Part shown: positions 8,438-14,534 of the stretch, one piece after another
Numbering within the stretch: the first letter of the stretch is position 1
Layout of the letters: each line of letters opens with the position of its first letter
DNA from: Rickettsiales bacterium
GTDB lineage: Bacteria; Pseudomonadota; Alphaproteobacteria; Rickettsiales; CANDYO01
NCBI GenBank assembly: GCA_947424995.1
Contig: CANDYO010000038.1
Span: 1-14,534 of the forward strand
Length of the DNA: 14,534 nucleotides
Direction: 5' to 3'
Translations under genes and position numbers: made by a program
Notes under the pieces: generated by a model
The model's database searches: none
What the model saw: only the letters and a program-made list of their open reading frames with translations
What the model was told of the DNA's origin: nothing

Positions 8438-8513
8438 GCAAAACTTAAAAAATTTATTGTTCAAGCCGTCGATAACTATGGTAAAAGCAGTTCTAGGGTG
8501 ATGATAATTGAGA
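8438..8513 (+). pseudogene. pbpC 3'-end repeat, copy 2 (detached fragment)
   Basis: These 76 bases match 8115-8190 without gaps and with 6 mismatches. Only 2 mismatches fall in the last 65 bases. The reading frame of pbpC is kept (AKLKKFIVQAVDNYGK..., open from 8429 to a stop at 8534-8536), but the original stop is replaced by a short unrelated tail. There is no start codon or upstream pbpC sequence, so this is a gene-end fragment, not a gene. The high identity points to a recent duplication or gene conversion with pbpC. Confidence 0.85.
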
Positions 8514-8565
8514 CTTATTTGCATGATATTAACTGATTTTTAATATATCTCGTGTTACTTTAAGA

Positions 8566-8599
8566 AATGCTTATAGTATTTTAATGCTTATAGTATTTT
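8566..8599. repeat. 17-bp perfect tandem duplication
   Basis: AATGCTTATAGTATTTT occurs at 8566-8582 and again at 8583-8599 without change. Each unit holds a TATAGT that could act as a -10 box, 30-60 bases before the small gene at 8629. The second unit also creates an upstream ATG at 8584, which should not be taken as the start. Confidence 0.85.
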
Positions 8600-8628
8600 T
8601 TAATTTTTTACAAGGGAGTTTTAATTTT

Positions 8629-8943
8629 ATGTCATATATCTCTGGTTTTCAAACAGATGGGTCATATATTGATCTAGGTTCAGACGTTATAGCGCAGCTA
8701 TCCAAACTTATTTTTTCTTCCGATGCGAAGGAAACGCCTATTAGTTGTAATGCTATATTTAGCAAAATACGAATAACAGAAGAAAGTGGTACAGTAATTG
8801 GAATAAAAATTAATTCAGAATCAATCTCAAAATGTGTAAATGATTTTTTAAATTGCTTAACGAGTCAAGACTGTTCATTTAGTGGTAGTGATGCTACTTT
8901 TTTAAGTACTACTATGGCTTGTAAAGATTTTCTTGATAATTAA
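8629..8943 (+). CDS. Small hypothetical protein, 104 residues, five cysteines
   Basis: I do not recognise this product. The ATG at 8629 is chosen because AAGGGAG at 8612-8618 lies ten bases before it. An in-frame ATG at 8584 lies in the tandem duplication and lacks a ribosome site. The protein starts MSYISGFQTDGSYIDLGSDV and has no signal peptide. Cysteines are at 40, 69, 76, 82 and 98 (NCLTSQDC core). It sits between displaced copies 2 and 3 of the pbpC tail, so it arrived with, or was trapped in, that rearranged segment. Directly after its stop another frame encodes a cysteine-dense stretch, so the gene may be the front part of a frame-shifted longer protein. A real but short-lived or decaying gene is the best guess. 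Confidence 0.5.
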   Translation: MSYISGFQTDGSYIDLGSDVIAQLSKLIFSSDAKETPISCNAIFSKIRITEESGTVIGIKINSESISKCVNDFLNCLTSQDCSFSGSDATFLSTTMACKDFLDN

Positions 8944-9042
8944 CTTCTGCGGAGGCGAATGCACTTGCCCTTCCTCTTTACCAGATTGTAATCCATCTGG
9001 TGTATGTACTCTTTACCCTATTATGTACTAGTGGTAGTGATG
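8880..9042. repeat. 14-bp direct repeat TAGTGGTAGTGATG flanking the cysteine-rich tail
   Basis: The same 14 bases occur at 8880-8893 (inside the small gene) and 9029-9042. Both are followed by a CTA motif and a run of six T. The pair could mark a local duplication that helped build this spacer. It is short enough that chance cannot be fully excluded. Confidence 0.5.
8906..9031 (+). other. Open stretch encoding a cysteine-dense peptide in the +1 frame
   Basis: A frame shifted by one from the small gene is open from 8906 to a TAG at 9029-9031. From 8948 it encodes CGGECTCPSSLPDCNPSGVC, with five cysteines in 20 residues. No ATG or ribosome site serves it. A single extra base near 8930, for example in GATTTTCTTG, would join it to the small gene at 8629. 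The cysteine pattern looks non-random, but expression is unproven. Confidence 0.35.
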
Positions 9043-9064
9043 GCTAAAACTTTTTTGGTCATGC

Positions 9065-9136
9065 TTAAAAAATATTGTTCAAACAGTTAATAATTATAAA
9101 AAAAGCAACTCAAGGGTGATAATTATTGAAAATTAA
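9065..9136 (+). pseudogene. pbpC 3'-end repeat, copy 3 (diverged fragment with intact stop)
   Basis: The 63 bases 9074-9136 align without gaps to the last 63 bases of pbpC with 12 differences (81% identity), mostly G or C to A or T. The frame and the TAA stop are kept, giving IVQTVNNYKKSNSRVIIIEN against IVQAVDNYGKSSSRVMIIEN in pbpC. Upstream sequence is not pbpC-like beyond a few bases, so it cannot be a working gene. Its stop touches the palindromic element that abuts RNase J, which is where the end of pbpC would be expected if nothing had been inserted. Confidence 0.85.
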
Positions 9137-9265
9137 GAGTTATGCGTCATCCCTGACGAAAGCGCTTAAAAAGCGCTGGAGATCAGGGATCTTATGAGAA
9201 AGAAAAACCCTAAGATCCCCGGTCGCGCTGCCTTCGGCAGCTTGCCAGGGATGACGCGTAACTCT
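9136..9265. repeat. 130-bp palindromic element with 20-bp inverted ends, between convergent genes
   Basis: Arms 9136-9155 and 9246-9265 are inverted repeats with one mismatch (AGAGTTATGCGTCATCCCTG and its partner). Inside are three perfect smaller hairpins: AGCGCTT/AAGCGCT (9161-9177), GGGATCTTA/TAAGATCCC (9186-9219) and GCTGCC/GGCAGC (9227-9241). It fills the gap between the pbpC tail copy 3 and the RNase J stop. It resembles the roughly 100-150-bp palindromic elements of Rickettsiales. As RNA it would fold on either strand and could end or stabilise both convergent transcripts, though no T-run follows. Confidence 0.8.
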
Positions 9266-9272
9266 ATTAGTC

Positions 9273-10955
9273 CTACTTAAACCCGTAAACCAATTCTACT
9301 TCAATAGTTGGAGTCTTACCAACTTCTTGCTTTAATGTTTTGCGCAAAGCGGTGCGAACAGCGTTTTCAACTACATCGCTGCGTTGTTTTTTCTGAGCCA
9401 CTGTTTCCATTAAGCCTTCTAAAGCTTTGTGAACTTCCTTAGCCATCTTAGTGATAATCACTCCATCTTCTTCCATATCAAGCACACCTGGCGCTCTGAT
9501 AACTGGCGGCATAATCATTTGGTTTCTATCATTTAAAATTAATACGATAAAAACTACCCCCGATTCTTGTAAGCGACGACGCATTTTTAAAATGCTTGAA
9601 GTGCCAGGAAGTAAAAAATTACCATCAAGTCCTAGATAACCAGACTCAACTTTGTCAATTACTTTAGTAGGACCTGGAGCAAGTTTCACTACATCACCAT
9701 TAAGCACTTGTACAGTTTCAGGAACTCCCCAAGATTTGGCCAGATGTATATGTTCATGAATATGCATTAATTCACCATGTACGGGCACTGCAATTTGCGG
9801 GCGGATCAATTCATACATTAGTTTAAGCTCCCCTCTTGAAGGATGGCCAGAAACATGGACAAAATGTTCTTTTTCAGTAAACACTTCTATTTGCTGAGCA
9901 ATCAATTGATTTAGTAATCTAAAAATTTTCTTTTCATTACCTGGAATAATTTTCGAAGAAAATATTATCGTATCTCCAGGTGATAACTTAAGCTGCGGAT
10001 GAGCATTATTTGCCATCTTGGTTGTAGCAGCCATTGGCTCACCTTGACAACCGGTGGACATAACTAATAATTTTTCACGCTTGATATTGCCCATTTGATC
10101 AGGACGCATTACCGGCGGAATATCTAGTAAATAGCCGCTAGCTTGAGCTGCTTCAAGGATTCTCCATAAACTTCTACCAGCCATAACTACTCTTCTTCCA
10201 GCTGCTTCAGCAGCTCTTAAAATAGTTTCAATTCTAGCAACATTAGAAGCAAAAGTAGTAACTACTACCATCTTTTTACAGCCAGAAACTAGCTCGATTA
10301 TACTTTTTCTTAAATCACCTTCAGAACCTGAGAAAGTATCATTAAACACATTGGTAGAATCACCAATCATAGCTAAAACGCCTTCATCACCTAATTTACG
10401 AAGAAAGGCTTGATCATTAGGATTACCAATTAAAGGATCATGGTCAAATTTCCAATCACCTGTATGAAAAACATTACCTAAATCTGTACGAATCATTAAA
10501 GATTGCATTTCAGGAGTTGAATGGCTTAAAGGTACAGTTTCAATAGAAAAAGGACCAATTTGAGTGATGCTTTTTTCATCAATCTCGATAATTTTTATTT
10601 CTTTAGCGAAAGAGGTTTCTTTCAGTTTAGCTCTTAAAAAATTAGCAGTGAATTTAGTGGTATAAATCGGACAACCTAATTCTTTCCATAAATATTGAAC
10701 TGCACCTAAGTGATCTTCATGAGCATGAGTTAAAACAATACCTAACAATTTATCTTTTTGCTTACTGATATAGTTAAGTTCAGCTACCATTAGATCTACC
10801 CCTGGGAAATAATCATCAGTAAAACCAGCGCCTAAATCTACCATCAACCATTGACCTTGATACTGGTATAAATTGACATTCATGCCAATTTCCCCCGCTC
10901 CACCCAATGGAATAAAGATCAAATCATTTTTATGTTTTTTTATATCAAAGCTCAT
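9273..10955 (-). CDS. rnj: Ribonuclease J (metallo-beta-lactamase/beta-CASP nuclease)
   Basis: This complete 560-residue RNase J has 5'-to-3' exonuclease and endonuclease activity and acts in mRNA decay and rRNA maturation in the cytoplasm. The N-terminal block IPLGGAGEIGMNVNLY (15-30) is diagnostic. Metal ligands are in LTHAHEDHLG (His77, His79, Asp81, His82), LSHSTPE (His145) and HTGDWKFDHDP (His164, Asp167). The beta-CASP region holds MIGDSTN (197-203), TGCQGEP (301-307), HVSGHPSRGE (367-376) and PVHGE (391-395). A C-terminal domain follows to VELVYGFK. The length fits alphaproteobacterial RNase J, which usually replaces parts of RNase E function in this class. It is convergent with the pbpC region and divergent from bioD. 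The ribosome site is weak. Confidence 0.96.
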   Translation of the reverse strand: MSFDIKKHKNDLIFIPLGGAGEIGMNVNLYQYQGQWLMVDLGAGFTDDYFPGVDLMVAELNYISKQKDKLLGIVLTHAHEDHLGAVQYLWKELGCPIYTTKFTANFLRAKLKETSFAKEIKIIEIDEKSITQIGPFSIETVPLSHSTPEMQSLMIRTDLGNVFHTGDWKFDHDPLIGNPNDQAFLRKLGDEGVLAMIGDSTNVFNDTFSGSEGDLRKSIIELVSGCKKMVVVTTFASNVARIETILRAAEAAGRRVVMAGRSLWRILEAAQASGYLLDIPPVMRPDQMGNIKREKLLVMSTGCQGEPMAATTKMANNAHPQLKLSPGDTIIFSSKIIPGNEKKIFRLLNQLIAQQIEVFTEKEHFVHVSGHPSRGELKLMYELIRPQIAVPVHGELMHIHEHIHLAKSWGVPETVQVLNGDVVKLAPGPTKVIDKVESGYLGLDGNFLLPGTSSILKMRRRLQESGVVFIVLILNDRNQMIMPPVIRAPGVLDMEEDGVIITKMAKEVHKALEGLMETVAQKKQRSDVVENAVRTALRKTLKQEVGKTPTIEVELVYGFK

Positions 10956-11003
10956 TTTATATCATTCTTTTTTTAAAGTTATTTGCAATTCAAGTGTACA
11001 AGT

Positions 11004-11031
11004 AATATATAGAATAAGTTAAACAATACAA
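11004..11031 (-). promoter_or_regulatory. Candidate RNase J promoter (TTGTAT, 16-base spacer, TATATT)
   Basis: On the minus strand TTGTAT (11031-11026) is followed after 16 bases by TATATT (11009-11004), about 50 bases upstream of the RNase J ATG. The match to consensus is moderate and the region is AT-rich. Confidence 0.3.
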
Positions 11032-11078
11032 GAAGTATAAGTTTAGAAGGGCCTTTAAGAAGTTATTGGCAATTATAT

Positions 11079-11084
11079 AGGTGA
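11079..11084 (+). promoter_or_regulatory. Ribosome binding site that decides the bioD start
   Basis: AGGTGA lies eight bases before ATG 11093. It overlaps a GTG at 11081 that would otherwise extend the protein by four residues. The ATG start gives MHIFVTGTDT, which is the family's usual N-terminus. Confidence 0.6.
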
Positions 11085-11092
11085 AGAGCAAA

Positions 11093-11701
11093 ATGCATAT
11101 ATTCGTTACTGGAACTGATACCAATATAGGGAAAACTATTGTAAGTAGTTGGATTTGTTTGCATACAGGTTACGATTATTTTAAACCGATTCAAAGCGGC
11201 TCTATTGAGGGTTTAGATAGCGATGCCGTAAAAAATATAGCTAACGTTCATATTCACAAAGAAACTTATATTTATAAACAACCACTTTCTCCTCATCTAG
11301 CTGCTCACCTTGAAAATAATAAAATAGAGCTTAGTAACATTCATCTTCCCAACGTACCAAATCTTATTATTGAGGGAGCTGGTGGAGTTTTAGTTCCGCT
11401 AAGTGAAGATAAGCTAATGATTGACCTGATTAAACAAACTGGCGCTTCAGTTATTTTGGTGGCTAGATCTACAATAGGCACTATTAATCATACTTTATTA
11501 AGTCTAGAAGCTTTGCGAGCACGAGATATTCCTATTTTAGGAGTAATTGTAAATGGAGCACCTAATGAGAGTAATAACCAGGCAATAGAATTTTACGGTA
11601 AAATAAAAGTGCTAGCAGCTATCCCTCTATTAAAAGAAGTAAGTAGAAATTCACTATTCCAAATGGATTGCTCGTTAATAAAAAAAATCTTAGAATCATG
11701 A
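11093..11701 (+). CDS. bioD: Dethiobiotin synthetase
   Basis: The product is a 202-residue ATP-dependent dethiobiotin synthetase, which closes the ureido ring of 7,8-diaminopelargonic acid with CO2 in the penultimate step of biotin synthesis. The P-loop is GTDTNIGKT (7-15, Lys14). FKPIQSG (30-36, Lys31) and SPHLAA (66-71) form the substrate side. IEGAGGVLVP (93-102) carries the conserved Glu94, and VNGAP (153-157) lies in the nucleotide pocket. The length is slightly short of the common 220-230 residues, but all key motifs are present. The ATG at 11093 is preferred over GTG 11081 because of AGGTGA at 11079-11084. No other biotin gene is in the window, so bioA, bioB and bioF would have to lie elsewhere, as happens in some Rickettsiales where the genes are scattered. 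Confidence 0.93.
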   Translation: MHIFVTGTDTNIGKTIVSSWICLHTGYDYFKPIQSGSIEGLDSDAVKNIANVHIHKETYIYKQPLSPHLAAHLENNKIELSNIHLPNVPNLIIEGAGGVLVPLSEDKLMIDLIKQTGASVILVARSTIGTINHTLLSLEALRARDIPILGVIVNGAPNESNNQAIEFYGKIKVLAAIPLLKEVSRNSLFQMDCSLIKKILES

Positions 11702-11709
11702 TTCTAAGA
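11688..11709. repeat. 22-bp perfect palindrome across the bioD stop codon
   Basis: TCTTAGAATCATGATTCTAAGA reads the same on both strands and contains the TGA stop at 11699-11701. As RNA it gives a 9-bp AU-rich hairpin with a CAUG loop. On the plus strand it lacks a T-run. On the minus strand it is followed by seven T, like an intrinsic terminator, but no minus-strand gene uses it. It may end bioD transcription weakly. Confidence 0.5.
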
Positions 11710-11798
11710 ATAAATACATAGATTTAGATAATGTAGACTTAGTATGAGTAAGCTTTTACAAGGATATTTTGCTTGAAGTTTTTGTTATTAACGTTATT

Positions 11799-11826
11799 TT
11801 AAGTAATTGTAGTTATAATTACTTAA
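11799..11826. promoter_or_regulatory. Dyad overlapping the -10 box of the secreted-protein operon
   Basis: TTAAGTAATT (11799-11808) and AATTACTTAA (11817-11826) are perfect 10-bp inverted arms with an 8-base spacer. A TATAAT at 11814-11819 overlaps the right arm, 42 bases before the ATG at 11861. The arrangement fits a repressor operator on a promoter, with no good -35 visible. Whether it works as DNA site or RNA hairpin is unknown. Confidence 0.45.
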
Positions 11827-11860
11827 TAATGAATACTACAAATTATTTAAGGAATCATAA

Positions 11861-12319
11861 ATGACCAAATTTCTTTCGATCTTAGTAACAATACTAACTA
11901 TTGGCTCCGCTGTTACAGCTAATGGAGCAAAATCAGCAGTACAGTCTCAAATTCAAAGTGAGTTTGGCAATTGCTATAATAAATTTCAAACTGATCTAGC
12001 TTATTGCCAACCATCCATATGTTATTATCCAGATTTAACTGATTCAAAAGCATGGAGAGCCCAAGCAATTAGAGGCATTGTTAATGAAAAATGCTATGTT
12101 ATTTATTATTCTTATGTTGGTGATAAAACTGTTGGAGACCCTGATCATTGCTATTACACAAAAATGCAAATGAATATCCTAACCGATTATTATAGAAATC
12201 TATTCCAAACAAATTCAGTTATAGAAAGCATAGATTTAAAAGATAAAATTAATGAGTTTTCTGCTTATTATAACTCCTGTAAAAAAATGCCTAAAAAAGA
12301 AGACCAAAAGCAAAAATAG
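11861..12319 (+). CDS. Secreted hypothetical protein with six cysteines
   Basis: I do not recognise this 152-residue protein. It begins with a good Sec signal peptide (MTKFLSILVTILTIGSAVTA), with likely cleavage after Ala20 or Ala23. The mature part has cysteines at 38, 49, 54, 78, 97 and 140, enough for three disulfides, which fits an oxidising periplasmic or extracellular site. It is rich in Tyr (PSICYYPD, CYVIYYSYV, HCYYTKMQ). The C-terminus is basic and polar (KKMPKKEDQKQK). There is no lipobox. AAGGA at 11849-11853 supports the start. It leads a unit with the aminopeptidase (1-base gap) and pyrC. The promoter ahead of it carries a 10-bp-arm dyad. A role cannot be named. Confidence 0.82.
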   Translation: MTKFLSILVTILTIGSAVTANGAKSAVQSQIQSEFGNCYNKFQTDLAYCQPSICYYPDLTDSKAWRAQAIRGIVNEKCYVIYYSYVGDKTVGDPDHCYYTKMQMNILTDYYRNLFQTNSVIESIDLKDKINEFSAYYNSCKKMPKKEDQKQK

Positions 12320-12320
12320 G

Positions 12321-13994
12321 ATGGACTTAAAAATTCAAGCTAAAATCAGCCTATTAATAGGAAAACTTCAAGAACATCATTTGGATGGATTCTTAGTCCC
12401 TTCTAATGATGAATTTCAAAGCGAATATGTTCCAGAGCATTTAAATCGTTTAAAGTTTATCACTGGTTTCTCTGGATCTAATGGACTTGCTTTAATCACT
12501 TCTACTCAAAATTTATTTTTTACTGATGGCAGATATCTTTTACAAGCCGAGCAAGAATTGGGTGATTTTTTTGAAATTCATAATCTAACTGATTTGTTTG
12601 ATAAACTACCTAAATGTAAAATAGGTTACGATCCAAAACTACATACAGCAAGCAACATAGAGCGCTATAAAAACTTTAGTCTATCCCCTTCTCCAAATCT
12701 AGTTGATTTAATTTGGCATGATAAAAATGAGCAAGCCTTAAGTCAAATATTTGCTTATCCTCTTAAATACGCTGGCGAAACCTCTTTTAACAAGATAGAA
12801 AAAATTAAAACTTATCTACAAAAAGATAATATAGATGCACTAATTATAACTGACCCTAGCAGCATTTGTTGGTTACTTAATATCCGCGCTCACGATATCG
12901 CTTATAACCCCATTTTGCTTTCATATTTGATTTTTCACCAAGATGGCAAATTAGAATTATTTTCTAATGCTCCTGAAGTCGTAAATGCTAACTGTTACTC
13001 TTTAGATAAATTCGCTGAACGCTTAAAATTACTCAAAGATAAAAAAGTTCAGCTTGATCCTGATTCTGCTTCAATTTTTATTAGCAACCATTTCAATAAA
13101 CCTATTTTAAAACAAGATCCTTGTTTACTTGCCAAGGCATGTAAAAATAATCTTGAAGTAAGCCAAGCAAAAAGGATCCATGTAATCGATGGAGTAGCAG
13201 TTAGTAAATTGCTTTATTGGTTAGATAAAAATCATGCTAACCAAAGCGAAATAAGCGTCGCTGACAAATTACTTGAATTTCGAAGCCTTCATCCAGATTT
13301 TATCTATCCTAGTTTTCCAACCATTGCTGGCTTTGCTGCAAATGGCGCAATTATTCATTATAATCCTACCGCAGAAAGCAATAAAGCTTTAACTGACAAT
13401 GGCCTATTCTTACTTGATTCTGGTGGTCAATATTTTGGTGGCACTACTGACATCACTCGAGTTATTCCAATTGGCAAAGCAACTTACCTGCAAAAATTTG
13501 ATTTTACTCTAGTTCTTAAAGGCCATATAGCTCTTGCTAATTGTTCCTTTCTTAATGGAACTAGCGGTGCGGACTTAGATATATTAGCTCGTTATTTTTT
13601 ATGGCAACATGGTAAAAATTATGCTCATGGCACCGGCCACGGAGTTGGTAATTGCTTAAATGTTCATGAAGGTCCACAAAGAATTAGTAAATTCGGCCTT
13701 TGTCCTTTAAAGCCAGGGATGATTATCTCTAACGAACCTGGATATTATAAAAATGGTGAATATGGTATTAGAATCGAAAATTTGCTACTTGTAAAAAACT
13801 TAACAAACGGCTATCTTGGGATGGAAACCTTAACTCTAGCGCCAATAGATAAAAGACTGATTTTATCTGGGCTGCTTTCTGTTGATGAGAAAAAATGGTT
13901 AAACCAATATCACAAAAAAGTATATAATAAGTTATCTCCGCATTTAAATGCACAAGAAAAATCATGGCTTAAATCTAAAACGGTAGCATTATGA
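12321..13994 (+). CDS. pepP: Xaa-Pro aminopeptidase, M24B family
   Basis: The 557-residue protein is a cytoplasmic metallopeptidase that removes an N-terminal residue before proline. It has the long three-domain layout: two creatinase-like N-terminal domains (from FLVPSNDEFQSEYVPEH at 24-40 to about 290) and a pita-bread catalytic domain. Dinuclear metal ligands are Asp366 (LLDSGGQ), Asp377 (GTTDITRV), His440 (HGTGHGVG), Glu472 (NEPGYY) and Glu486 (GIRIEN). His346 (IIHYNP) is the usual substrate-side histidine. The ATG at 12321 gives a protein that begins like its relatives and starts one base after the upstream stop, suggesting translational coupling. An ATG at 12252 in the same frame would overlap the upstream gene by 68 bases and is rejected. 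The symbol is by family; closer to eukaryotic-type APP in length than to E. coli PepP. Confidence 0.93.
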   Translation: MDLKIQAKISLLIGKLQEHHLDGFLVPSNDEFQSEYVPEHLNRLKFITGFSGSNGLALITSTQNLFFTDGRYLLQAEQELGDFFEIHNLTDLFDKLPKCKIGYDPKLHTASNIERYKNFSLSPSPNLVDLIWHDKNEQALSQIFAYPLKYAGETSFNKIEKIKTYLQKDNIDALIITDPSSICWLLNIRAHDIAYNPILLSYLIFHQDGKLELFSNAPEVVNANCYSLDKFAERLKLLKDKKVQLDPDSASIFISNHFNKPILKQDPCLLAKACKNNLEVSQAKRIHVIDGVAVSKLLYWLDKNHANQSEISVADKLLEFRSLHPDFIYPSFPTIAGFAANGAIIHYNPTAESNKALTDNGLFLLDSGGQYFGGTTDITRVIPIGKATYLQKFDFTLVLKGHIALANCSFLNGTSGADLDILARYFLWQHGKNYAHGTGHGVGNCLNVHEGPQRISKFGLCPLKPGMIISNEPGYYKNGEYGIRIENLLLVKNLTNGYLGMETLTLAPIDKRLILSGLLSVDEKKWLNQYHKKVYNKLSPHLNAQEKSWLKSKTVAL

Positions 13995-14534
13995 CTCAAA
14001 CCTGGAACTTACCTACTCACAATAATCAAAATAAGAAAGTTGCTTATATTAACGCAAGACTTGTTGATCCATTAACTGGTCTTGATAGCAAAGGTGAATT
14101 ACTAACTATTGGCGATAAAATAGCTGATTTTGGTGCTAATATTTTTGCCGGATCTATTCCAGCTGATGCTACTGTAATTGATTGTAAAAATCATATTTTA
14201 GCTCCAGGACTTATTGATCTACAAGTTCATTTTCGTGAACCAGGCCAAACTCATAAAGAAGATATTCATACTGGTAGTAAATCTGCAGCTGCCGGCGGAA
14301 TAACTACTGTTGTATGTCAGCCGAATACTAAACCTACTATTGATAACGTTGATATTCTAGATCTAGTTCATTATCGCGCTCGTGAAAAATCTCATGTAAA
14401 CTTAAAAGTATATGCTTGTATTTCTAAAGAAATGAAGGGCGAAGAATTAACTGATATGGGTAAGCTTATTGAAGCTGGCGCCGTTGGCTTTACTGACGAT
14501 GGATTGCCAGTGATGAACGCTAACTTAATGCGTC
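13991..14534 (+). CDS. pyrC: Dihydroorotase, class I, N-terminal part (runs off the window)
   Basis: The first 181 residues of a class I dihydroorotase are visible; the gene continues past the right edge. The enzyme interconverts carbamoyl-aspartate and dihydroorotate in pyrimidine synthesis. Support comes from APGLIDLQVHFREPGQ (71-86), KEDIHTGSKSAAAGGITTV (89-107), CQPNTKP (109-115) and GAVGFTDDG (163-171), whose Asp matches the bridging Asp of Aquifex-type enzymes. The start ATG overlaps the aminopeptidase stop as ATGA, so the two are translationally coupled. The first His of the HxH zinc motif is replaced by Gln78 (DLQVH). This may be a subfamily feature, a sign of a non-catalytic PyrC-like subunit, or a mutation. 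Confidence 0.92.
   Translation, partial: MTQTWNLPTHNNQNKKVAYINARLVDPLTGLDSKGELLTIGDKIADFGANIFAGSIPADATVIDCKNHILAPGLIDLQVHFREPGQTHKEDIHTGSKSAAAGGITTVVCQPNTKPTIDNVDILDLVHYRAREKSHVNLKVYACISKEMKGEELTDMGKLIEAGAVGFTDDGLPVMNANLMR

Noticed and set aside
8396..8524. Small minus-strand open frame (about 43 codons) across pbpC tail copy 2
   Set aside because: It is simply the antisense of the duplicated pbpC tail and has no start context.
8584..8628. Upstream ATG for the small cysteine ORF
   Set aside because: It falls inside the 17-bp tandem duplication and has no ribosome site; AAGGGAG points to ATG 8629.
8106..8926. Match between TATGGCTTGCTAAA in pbpC and TATGGCTTGTAAA in the small ORF
   Set aside because: The similarity covers only about 13 bases with a gap and does not extend, so chance is the simplest explanation.
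8438..9136. CRISPR-like array formed by the pbpC tail copies
   Set aside because: Only three copies, uneven spacing of hundreds of bases, coding-frame conservation and no cas genes.
12252..12320. Extended start for the Xaa-Pro aminopeptidase at 12252
   Set aside because: It would overlap the secreted-protein gene by 68 bases and add residues not expected in the family; ATG 12321 fits coupling to the upstream stop.

Overview
The window is AT-rich and gene-dense. It looks like part of the chromosome of a host-associated alphaproteobacterium, most likely from the Rickettsiales. The reasons are a dGTPase of the rickettsial type, an RNase J of alphaproteobacterial length and sequence, a PBP1C, mobile-looking palindromic intergenic elements, and a kinase-like protein that resembles secreted effectors. 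I cannot assign a genus from sequence alone.

Left part (1-5738): after about 200 bases with no clear gene comes an orphan membrane histidine kinase with a Cache-like sensor (+). It converges on dgt (-). Two accessory genes follow, tail to tail with only 4 bases between their stops: an unrecognised 234-residue protein (+) and a 516-residue protein (-) with lipid-kinase-like active-site motifs, a plausible secreted effector.

Middle part (5739-9272): pbpC (+) encodes a complete bifunctional penicillin-binding protein 1C. The roughly 940 bases after its stop are the most unusual part of the window. The last codons of pbpC recur twice more downstream. The first extra copy is about 92% identical. 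The second is about 81% identical and still ends in the same reading frame with the same stop. Between the copies lie a GC-rich palindromic insert, a 17-bp tandem duplication, a small cysteine-containing ORF and a possible frame-shifted cysteine-rich tail. A 130-bp element with 20-bp inverted ends closes the region against the convergent RNase J gene. The layout suggests that the ancestral pbpC end is now the far copy, and that DNA was inserted or duplicated behind a rebuilt pbpC 3' end.

Right part (9273-14534): the gene for RNase J (-) is divergent from a lone bioD (+). After a promoter overlapped by a 10-bp-arm dyad comes a tight three-gene unit: a secreted six-cysteine protein, an M24B Xaa-Pro aminopeptidase (1-base gap) and a dihydroorotase (ATGA overlap) that runs off the window. 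The dihydroorotase has Gln where the first His of the metal-binding HxH motif is expected.

Housekeeping roles in view are nucleotide pools (dgt, pyrC), cell wall (pbpC), RNA turnover (RNase J), biotin (bioD) and peptide use (aminopeptidase). The accessory genes sit between these conserved genes.
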